This document shows positions 35,807 through 43,696 of a stretch of DNA of 64,000 nt, piece after piece. How positions within the stretch are numbered: the first letter of the stretch is position 1; each line of letters opens with the position of its first letter. A program made the translations under genes and the position numbers. Source of the stretch: Deltaproteobacteria bacterium (GTDB lineage: Bacteria; Myxococcota_C; UBA6777); contig PCBK01000003.1 of NCBI GenBank assembly GCA_002731275.1, positions 62,001 to 126,000 on the forward strand, given 5' to 3'. The notes under the pieces are model-generated. The model saw only the letters and a list, made by a program, of their open reading frames with translations, searched no databases and was not told the origin of the DNA.

Positions 35807-36865
35807 TCAGTCAGAGAGTGTATCCTTGGTGGGGATCAAATCCCAAATGTCGAGGTCCAAAATCACACTCGGCAAATGTCTCATTCGTCCGGGCTTTTTC
35901 GGGTGCTCTTCCTGAATGGCGCGCATTGGATCATCCCATTTCGTGGGATCTTCGTTTTTCACACACACGAGTCGCAAGCGGACAGTTCCCACACCTTTCC
36001 CTTCGAGCGCGACCTTATCGAGCACATCTGTAAACGCGTAGATCGTGTCGCCAGCGTACAAGGGGTTGGCGTGTGTGCCACCGTTGAGACCACACAGGCC
36101 AAGGCGATTCTCCAAACCGTTGAACGCCATCGCGTAGCCGAGGCTGATCGGTAAGCCTCCATATACAAGTGGTCGTCCGTCCGTCAGGATCGCGTCAAAG
36201 TGGACCTTTGCGCTGTTCTGAAACAGTCTCGTAAAGCTCATATGGTCGGAGTGATTGATGGTCATCCCATCGTAGTGGAAGATGCGCTCCCCAACCTCGT
36301 AATCCTCAAAGGACCACGTCGCGCCCGTTGCGGAGGTCGACATAGGTGTGGCTTCGGGAAGCTGCAATTCGCTTGCATCGAGCTGTTTGGGCAGTGTCGG
36401 GATCACAGGAGACGCGAGATAGGGTGTTTCGTCCTCGCCGCGTTTTTTGATCATCGCCCACCGCCAAAAGGTCATCACCTCCTCGCCGCGTTGGTTTTTT
36501 GCGACGTTGTGGACGTATACGATCCCTGTCGTCTTGGAGGAGTTCTCTTTGAGACCGACGATCTCGATCTCCACGGAGAGCGTGTCACCAACCTTCACAG
36601 GTTGCAGCCAGCGCATCCCAGCGTAGCCCAGATTGGCGCGCGCGTTGAGGGAGATGAGACGGACTGTTTGTGCCAACACGCTGTGGAAGGTCAGCAGTGG
36701 ATGGATCCACCCTTCAGGACCACAAAACAACGGTGAACGATCACCAGTATACGCGATGTATTGAGAGACATCACCTGCAGTAATGGTACGAGGTGTTGGG
36801 CACTGGATACGTTGCCCAATGGAAAAGTCCTCGAAGAAGTTTCCCTTCCAACCCTTATTTTGCAT
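35807..36865 (-). CDS. mch: Mesaconyl-C1-CoA hydratase (2-methylfumaryl-CoA hydratase)
   Basis: 352 aa with two tandem MaoC/hot-dog domains. N-terminal: 'FFEDFSIGQRIQCPTPRTITAGDVSQYIAYTGDRSPLFC' and 'ISLNARANLGYAGMRWLQPVKVGDTLSVEIEIVGLKENSSKTTGIVYV'. C-terminal: 'FEDYEVGERIFHYDGMTINHSDHM', 'YGGLPISLGYAMAFNGLEN' and 'THANPLYAGDTIYAFTDVLDK'. This matches, motif by motif, the hydratase of the ethylmalonyl-CoA pathway (mesaconyl-CoA to beta-methylmalyl-CoA). The start at 36865 has AGGAGGCCGCG upstream, inside the 3' end of the dehydrogenase gene, with which it overlaps by 11 bp. Confidence 0.9.
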   Translation of the reverse strand: MQNKGWKGNFFEDFSIGQRIQCPTPRTITAGDVSQYIAYTGDRSPLFCGPEGWIHPLLTFHSVLAQTVRLISLNARANLGYAGMRWLQPVKVGDTLSVEIEIVGLKENSSKTTGIVYVHNVAKNQRGEEVMTFWRWAMIKKRGEDETPYLASPVIPTLPKQLDASELQLPEATPMSTSATGATWSFEDYEVGERIFHYDGMTINHSDHMSFTRLFQNSAKVHFDAILTDGRPLVYGGLPISLGYAMAFNGLENRLGLCGLNGGTHANPLYAGDTIYAFTDVLDKVALEGKGVGTVRLRLVCVKNEDPTKWDDPMRAIQEEHPKKPGRMRHLPSVILDLDIWDLIPTKDTLSD

Positions 36866-38504
36866 CGCGGCCTCCTGACTTGAGATACCCTTTGAGAGCT
36901 TGTCTTGCGACGACGTAGAGGGCGAGGACTTCCTCTGCACCTTCGAAGATACTCAGGACCCGCGCGTCGATCCAATAACGACTCACACTGTACTCCTCAG
37001 AGTATCCCATCCCACCGTGCATTTGCATCGCTTCGCGGGTCAACCACTCCGCGTCCTTGCAGGACAGGAGTTTGACGAGGGAAGCTTCCATCTCACCGCC
37101 ACCCTCATCCATCAGCTGCGCGACGTGATAGCTCAATTGACGACTGGCCATCAACATCGCGGCCATCTGGACGATCTTGTACTGTGTCATTGAATAAGCG
37201 GACAGTGGTTGGTCGAAGACCTTGCGCTCTTTTGTGTACGTCACGGCCGAACGAAGCGCCGCCTCCATCACACCAACCGCCCGAGACGCAGTCTGAATAC
37301 GACCGCCAGCGAAACCTTGCATCTGCAAGATGAAGCCTTGTCCTTCTTCGCCTACGCGGTTGCTCTCGGGTACAAAGTAATCCTCGAAGGTCACACTGAA
37401 GGAGTGCATTCCTCTGTAACCAATCGTCGGAATGGCACGCCCTTCACAGAGACCACCTTCAGGCTGTTTGTAGGAGAATTGGTGGTGGTCATCAGCCGAT
37501 ATCTTCGCAGGTTTTTCGACGAGAAAGAGCGTCAGGCCTTTGTATCCGTCTTCAACGGCACCTGTCCGCGCAAGCAGGATAAAAACGTCAGCACGTCCGG
37601 CGAGGGTACACCACGTCTTTTCACCGTTGATCTTGTACCCACCTTCGACCTTCTCAGCGCTCACACGCAAGCTCGCGACATCGGAGCCTGCATTCGGTTC
37701 CGTCACTGCGACGCTCACGATCTTTTGGCCAGTCGCCAGTTTGGGCAGCCACTCGTTCTTTTGAGCGTCAGTGCCCCCTTTGAGTAAGGCCTTGGCACAG
37801 ATCTCTGGGCGCGTGATCATACTTCCGCCTGCGCCGAGTGAACCACGACTGAGTTCTTCGGTCGCGAGACACATCGTGAGGTGGTCGAGAAAAGAGCCAC
37901 CAAAATCTTCGGGGATGGAGATCCCAAAGACCCCCATTTCAGCGTACTCTTGAAGAAGATCTTCGGGAACAATTTGGTCGTCGCGGTGGATATGTTCAGC
38001 GAGTGGAGCGAGGCGTTCATCAGCAAAGCGAGAGAAGAGCATCCGCATCTCTTCGTGGTCTCCACTGATGCCGTAGCGTCCGCTCCAGTAAGCATCTTTT
38101 TCAAAGAGTTGTGTGGCGACTTCACCCATGTGTGCAGTGGAGAGTTGTGCTGCGATCCAGGCCTCTTCCTCACGAAGAGGTTGGAGCTGCTCAGTAGACA
38201 ACCCAAAGCTCGCCTCGCGAAAGACGATCGTCTGGAGCATGTTGCGGGCCACCATCGCTGTGTAGACACAGGCAAGCGACGATTCGTAAGGTTGGTCGAG
38301 CGTTTCAGCGTACATCAACGTCGCAGATGCAGCAGTATGCTCGGAGAGACAACGCGCGAATGCAAACGCTTCGGGTTGAAGAGTGTCCAACTTTTGACGT
38401 GAGAAGCGGTCATTTTCAACCGTCAGCGCAGCGAGCCCTTGGCCCATCGCGTCGAGAACATGTTGTGTTTTCTCTAGGACTACTTTGGCCTTATCCAATT
38501 GCAC
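36855..38504 (-). CDS. mcd: (2S)-Methylsuccinyl-CoA dehydrogenase
   Basis: 549 aa FAD-dependent acyl-CoA dehydrogenase with an extra N-terminal helical domain of about 150 residues, as in characterised methylsuccinyl-CoA dehydrogenases (usual ACADs are about 380 aa). Core motifs: 'MGVFGISIPEDFGGSFLDHLTMCLATEELSRGSLGAGGSM', 'SVAVTEPNAGSDVASL' and 'GEKTWCTLAGRADVFILLAR'. The C-terminal motifs are 'IQTASRAVGVMEAAL', 'MQMHGGMGYSEEYSVSRYWIDARVLSIFEGAEEV'. It oxidises methylsuccinyl-CoA to mesaconyl-CoA. GTG start at 38504 with AGGAGGGCAAA upstream. Its 3' end contains the ribosome-binding site of mch. Confidence 0.9.
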   Translation of the reverse strand: MQLDKAKVVLEKTQHVLDAMGQGLAALTVENDRFSRQKLDTLQPEAFAFARCLSEHTAASATLMYAETLDQPYESSLACVYTAMVARNMLQTIVFREASFGLSTEQLQPLREEEAWIAAQLSTAHMGEVATQLFEKDAYWSGRYGISGDHEEMRMLFSRFADERLAPLAEHIHRDDQIVPEDLLQEYAEMGVFGISIPEDFGGSFLDHLTMCLATEELSRGSLGAGGSMITRPEICAKALLKGGTDAQKNEWLPKLATGQKIVSVAVTEPNAGSDVASLRVSAEKVEGGYKINGEKTWCTLAGRADVFILLARTGAVEDGYKGLTLFLVEKPAKISADDHHQFSYKQPEGGLCEGRAIPTIGYRGMHSFSVTFEDYFVPESNRVGEEGQGFILQMQGFAGGRIQTASRAVGVMEAALRSAVTYTKERKVFDQPLSAYSMTQYKIVQMAAMLMASRQLSYHVAQLMDEGGGEMEASLVKLLSCKDAEWLTREAMQMHGGMGYSEEYSVSRYWIDARVLSIFEGAEEVLALYVVARQALKGYLKSGGRDAK

Positions 38505-38540
38505 TTTGCCCTCCTGTGCAACAAATGGGTGGAACGAGAG

Positions 38541-38569
38541 AGTGACCTCTGACCTTGCCTGAGGTCACT
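38541..38569. repeat. Intercistronic hairpin between lyase and dehydrogenase genes
   Basis: Perfect 9-bp inverted repeat AGTGACCTC-N11-GAGGTCACT. No T-run follows on the minus (coding) strand, so it is more likely an mRNA processing or stabilising stem, or a partial attenuator, than a terminator. Confidence 0.5.
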
Positions 38570-38592
38570 CCCAACATCGACATAAACGACGA

Positions 38593-39840
38593 CTACTCTT
38601 GCAGGTGAATGTGTTCGTCGTGGTTCACGACAGCACGCAACAACTCCTGGAATGTCAAACCTGTCGCCTTGATATCCTCGTCAGTAAGGATCTCGGAGCG
38701 TATCCCGGCTTGGACAATCCACCAATCGGTCCCAACGACAGCCTTGTCAGCGAGGCGATCGTCATCGACTTCGGCACCAGAGCCAGAGCGCGCGGCCTTT
38801 GCGTAGCTTGCAGCGAGGTCGAGTGCTGCGAGTGCTTCTTGGCGTGAGGGGGTCCATGCAGAGTGGACAGGCTCGATCTGATCGGGGTGGAGGATCCACT
38901 TCGCCGCAAAACCAATCGCGCGTGCGTTCATCGCGTCGCGACGCACGAGCTCTAGGGCGCGCTCTTTCTTCTTCATGGAGGCGATGAAGTCCTCCCCAAA
39001 GACGGCGGTATCAATTTGGTCAGAGGACAACGCGAGCGCAGCCTTGTACTCTTCGACAGAGACACTCTCGGGCTTTTTGGGGCGCAGGGGCAAGGTCGCA
39101 GTGACCGCATCTACAGCATCTTTTCCGTACGCAGCCGCGACGATCGGTAGGATCTGACGTGCCCAGGCTTGGTCCTCTAACCATCCCTCAGCGGTCACTT
39201 TTCCACCGATCGTACGGGCAAAGTCCCATGAGCCAAAGATCAACGATGCGACATCATCGAGAGCCGCGATCTTTTCGACTTCGAGAAAGGCGCGCGGTGA
39301 TTCAAACAAGATCTCCATCCAGATCTTGTTGGTGTGGCCACTGAGACGTTGAACGTCTTTGACGATTTTGATGATGTCCGCGACTTCTTCGGCGTACTCT
39401 GTCTTGGGAATCACCATCGCGTCGAGTTTGTCACCAACGGCCGAGACTACCTCGACGATGTCGTCTTCAAAGTAAGGTGTGCGGATGTTGTTGGGGCGAA
39501 AAGCCACGATGCGTTTGCCGTAATCATTTGTGTTCAACGCTTCGACGATAAACTTGCGCGCAAATTGCTTGTACTCGGGATTATCAGGCGCAGCATCTTC
39601 GAGATCGTAAAAGAAAAAGTCGATGGGCATCTGTGCAGCCTTGTTCATCACCTTCAGGCTTTGGGCACGACCATCTGTCTCGACATCTCCACCGGCTTTC
39701 ATTCGGAACGCCGGAATCGCCATCTCTCCGCGACGATAATAAGGGAGCTTCACCCCATGCATCATCTCCGGTCGAGCGCGATGTTTCTTTTGGATGTCAG
39801 CGATATCAGCACGAATAGCATCAAATTTACTCATCTGCAT
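38593..39840 (-). CDS. HpcH/HpaI-family lyase, probable beta-methylmalyl-CoA / malyl-CoA lyase
   Basis: 415 aa. CitE-like TIM-barrel motifs: 'FFFYDLEDAAPDNPEYK' (family 'DLEDAV'), 'IVAFRPNNIRTPYFEDDI' (catalytic Arg region), 'KIWMEILFESPRAFLEVEKIAA' (Glu ligand), and 'SLIFGSWDFARTIGG' (Asp ligand). In the ethylmalonyl-CoA pathway this enzyme cleaves beta-methylmalyl-CoA to glyoxylate and propionyl-CoA. It is about 80-100 residues longer than typical malyl-CoA lyases, with an extra C-terminal segment ('GLTFQELLRAVVNHDEH'). ATG 39840 follows AAAGGTCTTA; a second ATG lies two codons later. Role rests on operon context and motifs. Confidence 0.8.
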   Translation of the reverse strand: MQMSKFDAIRADIADIQKKHRARPEMMHGVKLPYYRRGEMAIPAFRMKAGGDVETDGRAQSLKVMNKAAQMPIDFFFYDLEDAAPDNPEYKQFARKFIVEALNTNDYGKRIVAFRPNNIRTPYFEDDIVEVVSAVGDKLDAMVIPKTEYAEEVADIIKIVKDVQRLSGHTNKIWMEILFESPRAFLEVEKIAALDDVASLIFGSWDFARTIGGKVTAEGWLEDQAWARQILPIVAAAYGKDAVDAVTATLPLRPKKPESVSVEEYKAALALSSDQIDTAVFGEDFIASMKKKERALELVRRDAMNARAIGFAAKWILHPDQIEPVHSAWTPSRQEALAALDLAASYAKAARSGSGAEVDDDRLADKAVVGTDWWIVQAGIRSEILTDEDIKATGLTFQELLRAVVNHDEHIHLQE

Positions 39841-39911
39841 TAAGACCTTTCGTTTAGAGAAGAACACAAACCCAAGACACATCTTGGGACAATATGTTTG
39901 GACCGCTTGGC

Positions 39912-41066
39912 TTACTCTTCATTCACCTTAAAGCAGGGGAAGTAGGTGAACTTTCCGCTGCCATAATCCTCGGCAAGCTGGGGCACCTCATCGTAGCTGT
40001 AGACGTGACTGTCGACGATCGGCAACCACTCATTTGCCAAGGCAAACTGTACGGCCTGTACACCTTCGGAGTAACGAGCGTAGTGTGTGTGGATATGTTG
40101 ATGACGATCGATACACTCAATCGCACGAATGAACCAAGAAGACATGCCATCTTTCCAACCAGCAGTCGCGATGATTCCCTGCCGAGCCATGGCTTTCAAC
40201 GTCGCACGCAAGACAGGTGAACCGACATAGTCGAGGAAGATATTGACACCACGCCCTTGTGTCAAAGAGTCGACGATATCGAGAAAACGCCGTTCGCTTT
40301 CAAGGTATTGTTTTTTGTAGTCTTTGTCTGTCTTGTAACGATCTTCATCGAAGTTGAGATTGGCGAACTCATTGCGATCGATAGGTGTAATTCCCAGTCG
40401 CTCCGCTGTGTCCTGACGATCTTTTCGCGAAGACACCTGAAATGTCCGACACCCTCGCAGTCGCGCGAGGTGCAACTCTGCCAACGAGACGCCACCTCCC
40501 CAACCCCAGACCACTGGAACAGGGAGTTCCTTCTCACTCATCTGCAAACGCAGCATTCCATACGCCAAACGAAAGTTGGACCACGCAGTCACATAGCGCA
40601 GACTAAACGCCGCCCAGCGCACCAAGTCGAACTTGTTCTCTGCTGGGATTGGGATGACTTGTTTCTGGTGGAGTTTGGTCTTCTTGGCGAGCATCCCAAT
40701 CGTACCGGGAGTGTCAAAACCAAAAATCTTCATGGGATAACCGTAATGATCCCATTGTCCGTTACAAAAAAGAATCGCTTTATCACCCGGTCTAACCGTT
40801 GTGACCTCTGAGCCAACATCCAGGATTTCAACCACACCGGCGTTACCGATCACAACCTTGTCCTCACCACGGAGATGGCAGATGTCGACAGGCTTGCGCT
40901 CAAGCGCATGGCCCATGTTCCCCTCCCAGCAACCGTAGAGGGGCCTCACCAAGACCTCCTCGCTTGAGATCGCATCAAACGTGATGCTCTCATGCTTTAA
41001 CTCAGTGGGTTGGGGATTTCCCTTCTCTCCAGCGTACAAAACCCAAGCTTCGACTTCGTGTTGCAT
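39912..41066 (-). CDS. Crotonyl-CoA carboxylase/reductase-like MDR oxidoreductase
   Basis: 384 aa medium-chain dehydrogenase/reductase, first gene of the ethylmalonyl-CoA operon, where Ccr is expected. It shares with Ccr the layout 'VRPGDKAILFCN', 'IFGFDTPG', 'VRWAAFSLRYVTAWSNF', and a long insertion after the Rossmann core ('YKKQYLESERRFLDIVDSLTQGRGVNIFLD'). But it is shorter at the N-terminus (Ccr about 430 aa), the NADPH loop is GWGGGVSLAE (residues 188-197) in place of GASGGLG, and the Ccr CO2-site 'FEHPG' is FLDYVG (277-282). So it may be a divergent Ccr, a non-carboxylating enoyl-CoA reductase, or a relative with another substrate. ATG 41066 follows AAAGGATGAGCT. Confidence 0.72.
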   Translation of the reverse strand: MQHEVEAWVLYAGEKGNPQPTELKHESITFDAISSEEVLVRPLYGCWEGNMGHALERKPVDICHLRGEDKVVIGNAGVVEILDVGSEVTTVRPGDKAILFCNGQWDHYGYPMKIFGFDTPGTIGMLAKKTKLHQKQVIPIPAENKFDLVRWAAFSLRYVTAWSNFRLAYGMLRLQMSEKELPVPVVWGWGGGVSLAELHLARLRGCRTFQVSSRKDRQDTAERLGITPIDRNEFANLNFDEDRYKTDKDYKKQYLESERRFLDIVDSLTQGRGVNIFLDYVGSPVLRATLKAMARQGIIATAGWKDGMSSWFIRAIECIDRHQHIHTHYARYSEGVQAVQFALANEWLPIVDSHVYSYDEVPQLAEDYGSGKFTYFPCFKVNEE

Positions 41067-41270
41067 AGCTCATCCTTTCACTGTGTCTACGTCGTAAGAA
41101 ATGGCCCTTCACAGACAACCTCCACATCGTCACCTGCATACCAAAACAACCACTCCTTGCGAGAACCGATTTTTGAAAGCGTCTCCACCTACCACAACCC
41201 ATAGGGTATCGTAGCGTCTCTTTTTGCATCGCAACAATATAATTGCAATCCAGCGAAAAATCGACAATCC

Positions 41271-41299
41271 TTTATACCGCACTGCAAAAATAATGTCAC
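41271..41299 (-). promoter_or_regulatory. Promoter of the ethylmalonyl-CoA operon
   Basis: Minus strand -35 GTGACA (41299-41294), 17-bp spacer, -10 TATAAA (41276-41271); each hexamer matches consensus at five of six positions. Start predicted near 41264. Confidence 0.55.
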
Positions 41300-41349
41300 A
41301 CAACGAGGCTTCCCTTTTGCGCATCTGACATCAAATCACAGCGCTATAT

Positions 41350-41360
41350 ACCTGTCAGGT
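41350..41360. promoter_or_regulatory. Palindrome upstream of the ethylmalonyl-CoA operon promoter
   Basis: ACCTG-t-CAGGT, perfect 5-bp arms with one central base, about 90 bp upstream of the predicted start and next to a TTGACC. A candidate regulator site; no local regulator gene is present. Confidence 0.35.
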
Positions 41361-41572
41361 CAACAAAAAATGAACCGTGACTCAGTTTCATTTTTTGCCA
41401 CCCAAACAAGGGCCGCCGTCGCACCAAAGATCATAATCCAAGGTGGGAAAAAATGTGTGATGTGTGTCAAAAAGCAGAAAAGAGCCGGTCAGATTCTATC
41501 GAATCGTCCTCAAGCTGTAGGAGAGGAAAGACGAAAAGAGTCGATGGACCATTGGAGGGAGCGCGCCGAGAC

Positions 41573-42892
41573 TCACTGCTGTTCGTAGGCTTCGAACTTT
41601 TCAAGCAGCACCTTGAAGGATTGCACCGCGACATGATCGCGAAATTGCAGCGAAAGAAACCAATCATTAAGCTCTAAAAAGCGCTCCTTTGGTGTCATCC
41701 CCTCACTATCTTTTTGTGTTGTGTCGACGCCCAGATCGAGCAGCCAGGAGATCACGCCAGCCTCCGCACGCCGCTCAACAGCGTGATGGAGGAAGTTTTT
41801 CTCAGGTAACCACCTCATTGACTGTCGGATGTCAAAGCCACACATCATACAAAAAGTCAGCAGCGTCAAATCAGGTTTTTCGATGCTGTACTCTACAAAT
41901 CCGTGCCACTCAACGGCATCTTGCTGGCACAAGAGCGTAAGGATTCTGTATATCGCCTCCGAACGCTCTTGTGTATGTCGCAACCCCTCTAGCAACGCTC
42001 TTGACGCATCCTCCCCGTAGACATTGGTCAATGTAGGGTCGGCTCCCTGCTCAAGTAAAAACAAACCAAGCTCCCACTTCCCTGCTCGCATCGCAATATT
42101 TAGGAGCGCAGGCATGGTCTCCTGGTAAGGATCCTGTTCGGAAGGAGAGACTTTTCCGCTTAAAACCAAGGTCCGTAACTTGTCACGCTCGTCTGCACGA
42201 ATGGATGCAACGGCGTCGTGAAAGTGAGGGTTGGGTGGAGCTTCTTTTTTGCGGTATCTCCAGAGTTCAACATTCTTTGGATACCCAGGAGAGATCGATG
42301 TAAGGAGGCTATCTTTGGTGTCCCAAACACCACTACCAAAGCGCTCGTAGAGATCATCCTCTTCGCCTTCGACATAGGAGATCCAGCCCTGTTTTCGATA
42401 GACGATCATACACCGTAACCAGTCCTCAAAAGATGGATGTCGGATCGCTCGATCGCTCGCGGATTTGTAATCAAATGCAATGATCTGACCAGGCTTCCCA
42501 CCATAGCTGCCAAATGTATCGATGACAACGACAAACCAGGAGTCGATCTCCATAAAAGGCACCCAGCCAAGATGCCACCACCCTCCAGGTTCCCAGGTGT
42601 CAAATGAGCCCTCTCGTTCGTTGACGTCAAAGGCCTCCTTTGAGCCCAAAATCCCCTCAAGGGACAGTAAATGTTCCCCGTCAAACAACGGACGATGAAA
42701 GTACCCATCGAGGTATGAGCCGTTATGCCACCGGTACAGATCGTAAAAACACGCAGGCAGCTCAAGCCCCAAAGCAACACGAAAGGCTTCCAACTCTTCT
42801 TCAGTCGCAGGTGGCGCAAAGAGTGCACGCTCATCCTCAGGGGAATCAATGAATGCCTCGGCAAATTCGCGAACAAGAGGGTGCAACGTCAA
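41573..42892 (-). CDS. SUKH (SMI1/KNR4)-domain protein with C-terminal ankyrin repeats
   Basis: 439 aa. Residues 1-165 are SMI1/KNR4 type: 'ATEEELEAFRVALGLELPACFYDLYRWHNGSYLDGYF', 'GWVPFMEIDSWFVVVIDTFGSYGGKPGQIIAFDYKS' and 'SFEDWLRCMI'. The rest carries about four ankyrin-like repeats ('LLNIAMRAGKWELGLFLLEQGADPTLTN', 'FLHHAVERRAEAGVISWLLDLGVDTTQKDSEGMTPKE'). SUKH domains are common immunity proteins in polymorphic-toxin systems. The start is a TTG (42892) sharing bases with the stop of the upstream gene (TTGA), preceded by GAGGGAGA, implying translational coupling. Confidence 0.85.
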   Translation of the reverse strand: MTLHPLVREFAEAFIDSPEDERALFAPPATEEELEAFRVALGLELPACFYDLYRWHNGSYLDGYFHRPLFDGEHLLSLEGILGSKEAFDVNEREGSFDTWEPGGWWHLGWVPFMEIDSWFVVVIDTFGSYGGKPGQIIAFDYKSASDRAIRHPSFEDWLRCMIVYRKQGWISYVEGEEDDLYERFGSGVWDTKDSLLTSISPGYPKNVELWRYRKKEAPPNPHFHDAVASIRADERDKLRTLVLSGKVSPSEQDPYQETMPALLNIAMRAGKWELGLFLLEQGADPTLTNVYGEDASRALLEGLRHTQERSEAIYRILTLLCQQDAVEWHGFVEYSIEKPDLTLLTFCMMCGFDIRQSMRWLPEKNFLHHAVERRAEAGVISWLLDLGVDTTQKDSEGMTPKERFLELNDWFLSLQFRDHVAVQSFKVLLEKFEAYEQQ

Positions 42893-43425
42893 TCTCCCTC
42901 GGTGATGGTGAGTTGAAAAGAGAGTCGCGCTTCCTTCGGGATCTCAATGGGGCATTCATCGGTGTAAGCGAGCCATAGACGCTCTGTCAACAGTGACAGT
43001 TCGTGTAAAAAAGACAGTCTATGTTGAAGCCATGAGAGCTCATATTGTTGTGGTTCACCGGCCTGGGCGATGAGATGTGTCGAGATCATCTTGGCACGTG
43101 TGGACCAATGTGCCTTGTTTGCGAGCCACAAAATGGCCATCTCCGAATGCCACAAAGGACTGAGCGCTTCACTTTGAATTTCGCCCCACAAAAAAGGTGA
43201 CTCGACCTCTTCACTTTGCCCATTGAGATAGAAACGTTTATTGCGTTGAAACCATTGTAACGATGCTGTCTGCTTTTGGCTTTGTTGAGACTGAAGGCGC
43301 AAGAGAGAACGTTGCACACAGTCAAGTGACAACCATTGCAATGCAGACGCGAAAGTCTCGTCGATAAAGAGCGCTTCCAGCCCATGTTTTGTAATGTTCG
43401 GGGTATTGAGTTCGGTCGGGAGCAT
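42889..43425 (-). CDS. Unknown cytoplasmic protein coupled to the SUKH-ankyrin protein
   Basis: 178 aa, no signal peptide or membrane segment, Gln-, Leu- and Trp-rich ('SLLRLQSQQSQKQTASLQWFQRNKRFYLNGQ', 'SEMAILWLANKAHWSTRAKM'). I do not recognise the family. Its stop codon overlaps the TTG start of the SUKH-ankyrin gene, so the two are made together, as for two immunity proteins or an effector/immunity-like pair. No toxin domain is visible. Confidence 0.7.
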   Translation of the reverse strand: MLPTELNTPNITKHGLEALFIDETFASALQWLSLDCVQRSLLRLQSQQSQKQTASLQWFQRNKRFYLNGQSEEVESPFLWGEIQSEALSPLWHSEMAILWLANKAHWSTRAKMISTHLIAQAGEPQQYELSWLQHRLSFLHELSLLTERLWLAYTDECPIEIPKEARLSFQLTITEGD

Positions 43426-43504
43426 GATGGGATTCCCAGGCCATCGCAGTGGCCTTATCCGTAGAGGGGAGTAGAGAAAAGCACAGCAAACAACAAGGGC
43501 GGTC

Positions 43505-43696
43505 TTACACGTGCTTCTTCAGGAGAAACGTTTGACCTGATGCATCGAGTGTCCCAAGTGTCTCGGGTTTTTCGTCTTTTTTCTCCTCAGTGGGCTTGGG
43601 ACCAGAACCCCCACCACAGTTGCAACCAAAAGGCGCAACATCAGCCCAAGAGAACGTCAAAAACACCACCGCAACCAATGTATAAAAACGCACCAT
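43505..43696 (-). CDS. Small exported Cys/Gly-containing protein
   Basis: 63 aa. ATG 43696 follows GGAGGTTCGAT, an excellent ribosome-binding site. Residues 1-22 are a signal peptide ('FYTLVAVVFLTFSWADVAPFG'), with the mature start 'CNCGGGSG' then a charged Lys/Glu/Pro tail. The position of the first Cys suggests a lipoprotein, although the preceding residues (PFG) are not a canonical lipobox. Function unknown. Confidence 0.6.
   Translation of the reverse strand: MVRFYTLVAVVFLTFSWADVAPFGCNCGGGSGPKPTEEKKDEKPETLGTLDASGQTFLLKKHV

Larger units (their letters stand above)
41067..41572. other. Long 5' region of the ethylmalonyl-CoA operon
   Basis: No gene called. It holds the promoter at 41271-41299, the palindrome ACCTG-t-CAGGT at 41350-41360, and within the transcribed leader a GCAA-N8-TTGC element near 41231-41246. 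The leader from the predicted start to the first ATG is about 195 nt, long enough for post-transcriptional control. Confidence 0.4.

Noticed and set aside
35252-36154. 300-codon plus-strand frame spanning ecm and mch
   Set aside because: Crosses two well-supported genes on the other strand and has no domain.
41453-41677. 74-codon plus-strand frame beginning MCDVCQK with a weak GGTGGG upstream
   Set aside because: The CxxC start is attractive, but it overlaps the 3' end of the SUKH-ankyrin gene by 100 bp and the rest is charged low-complexity with no family match. Worth a transcript check only.
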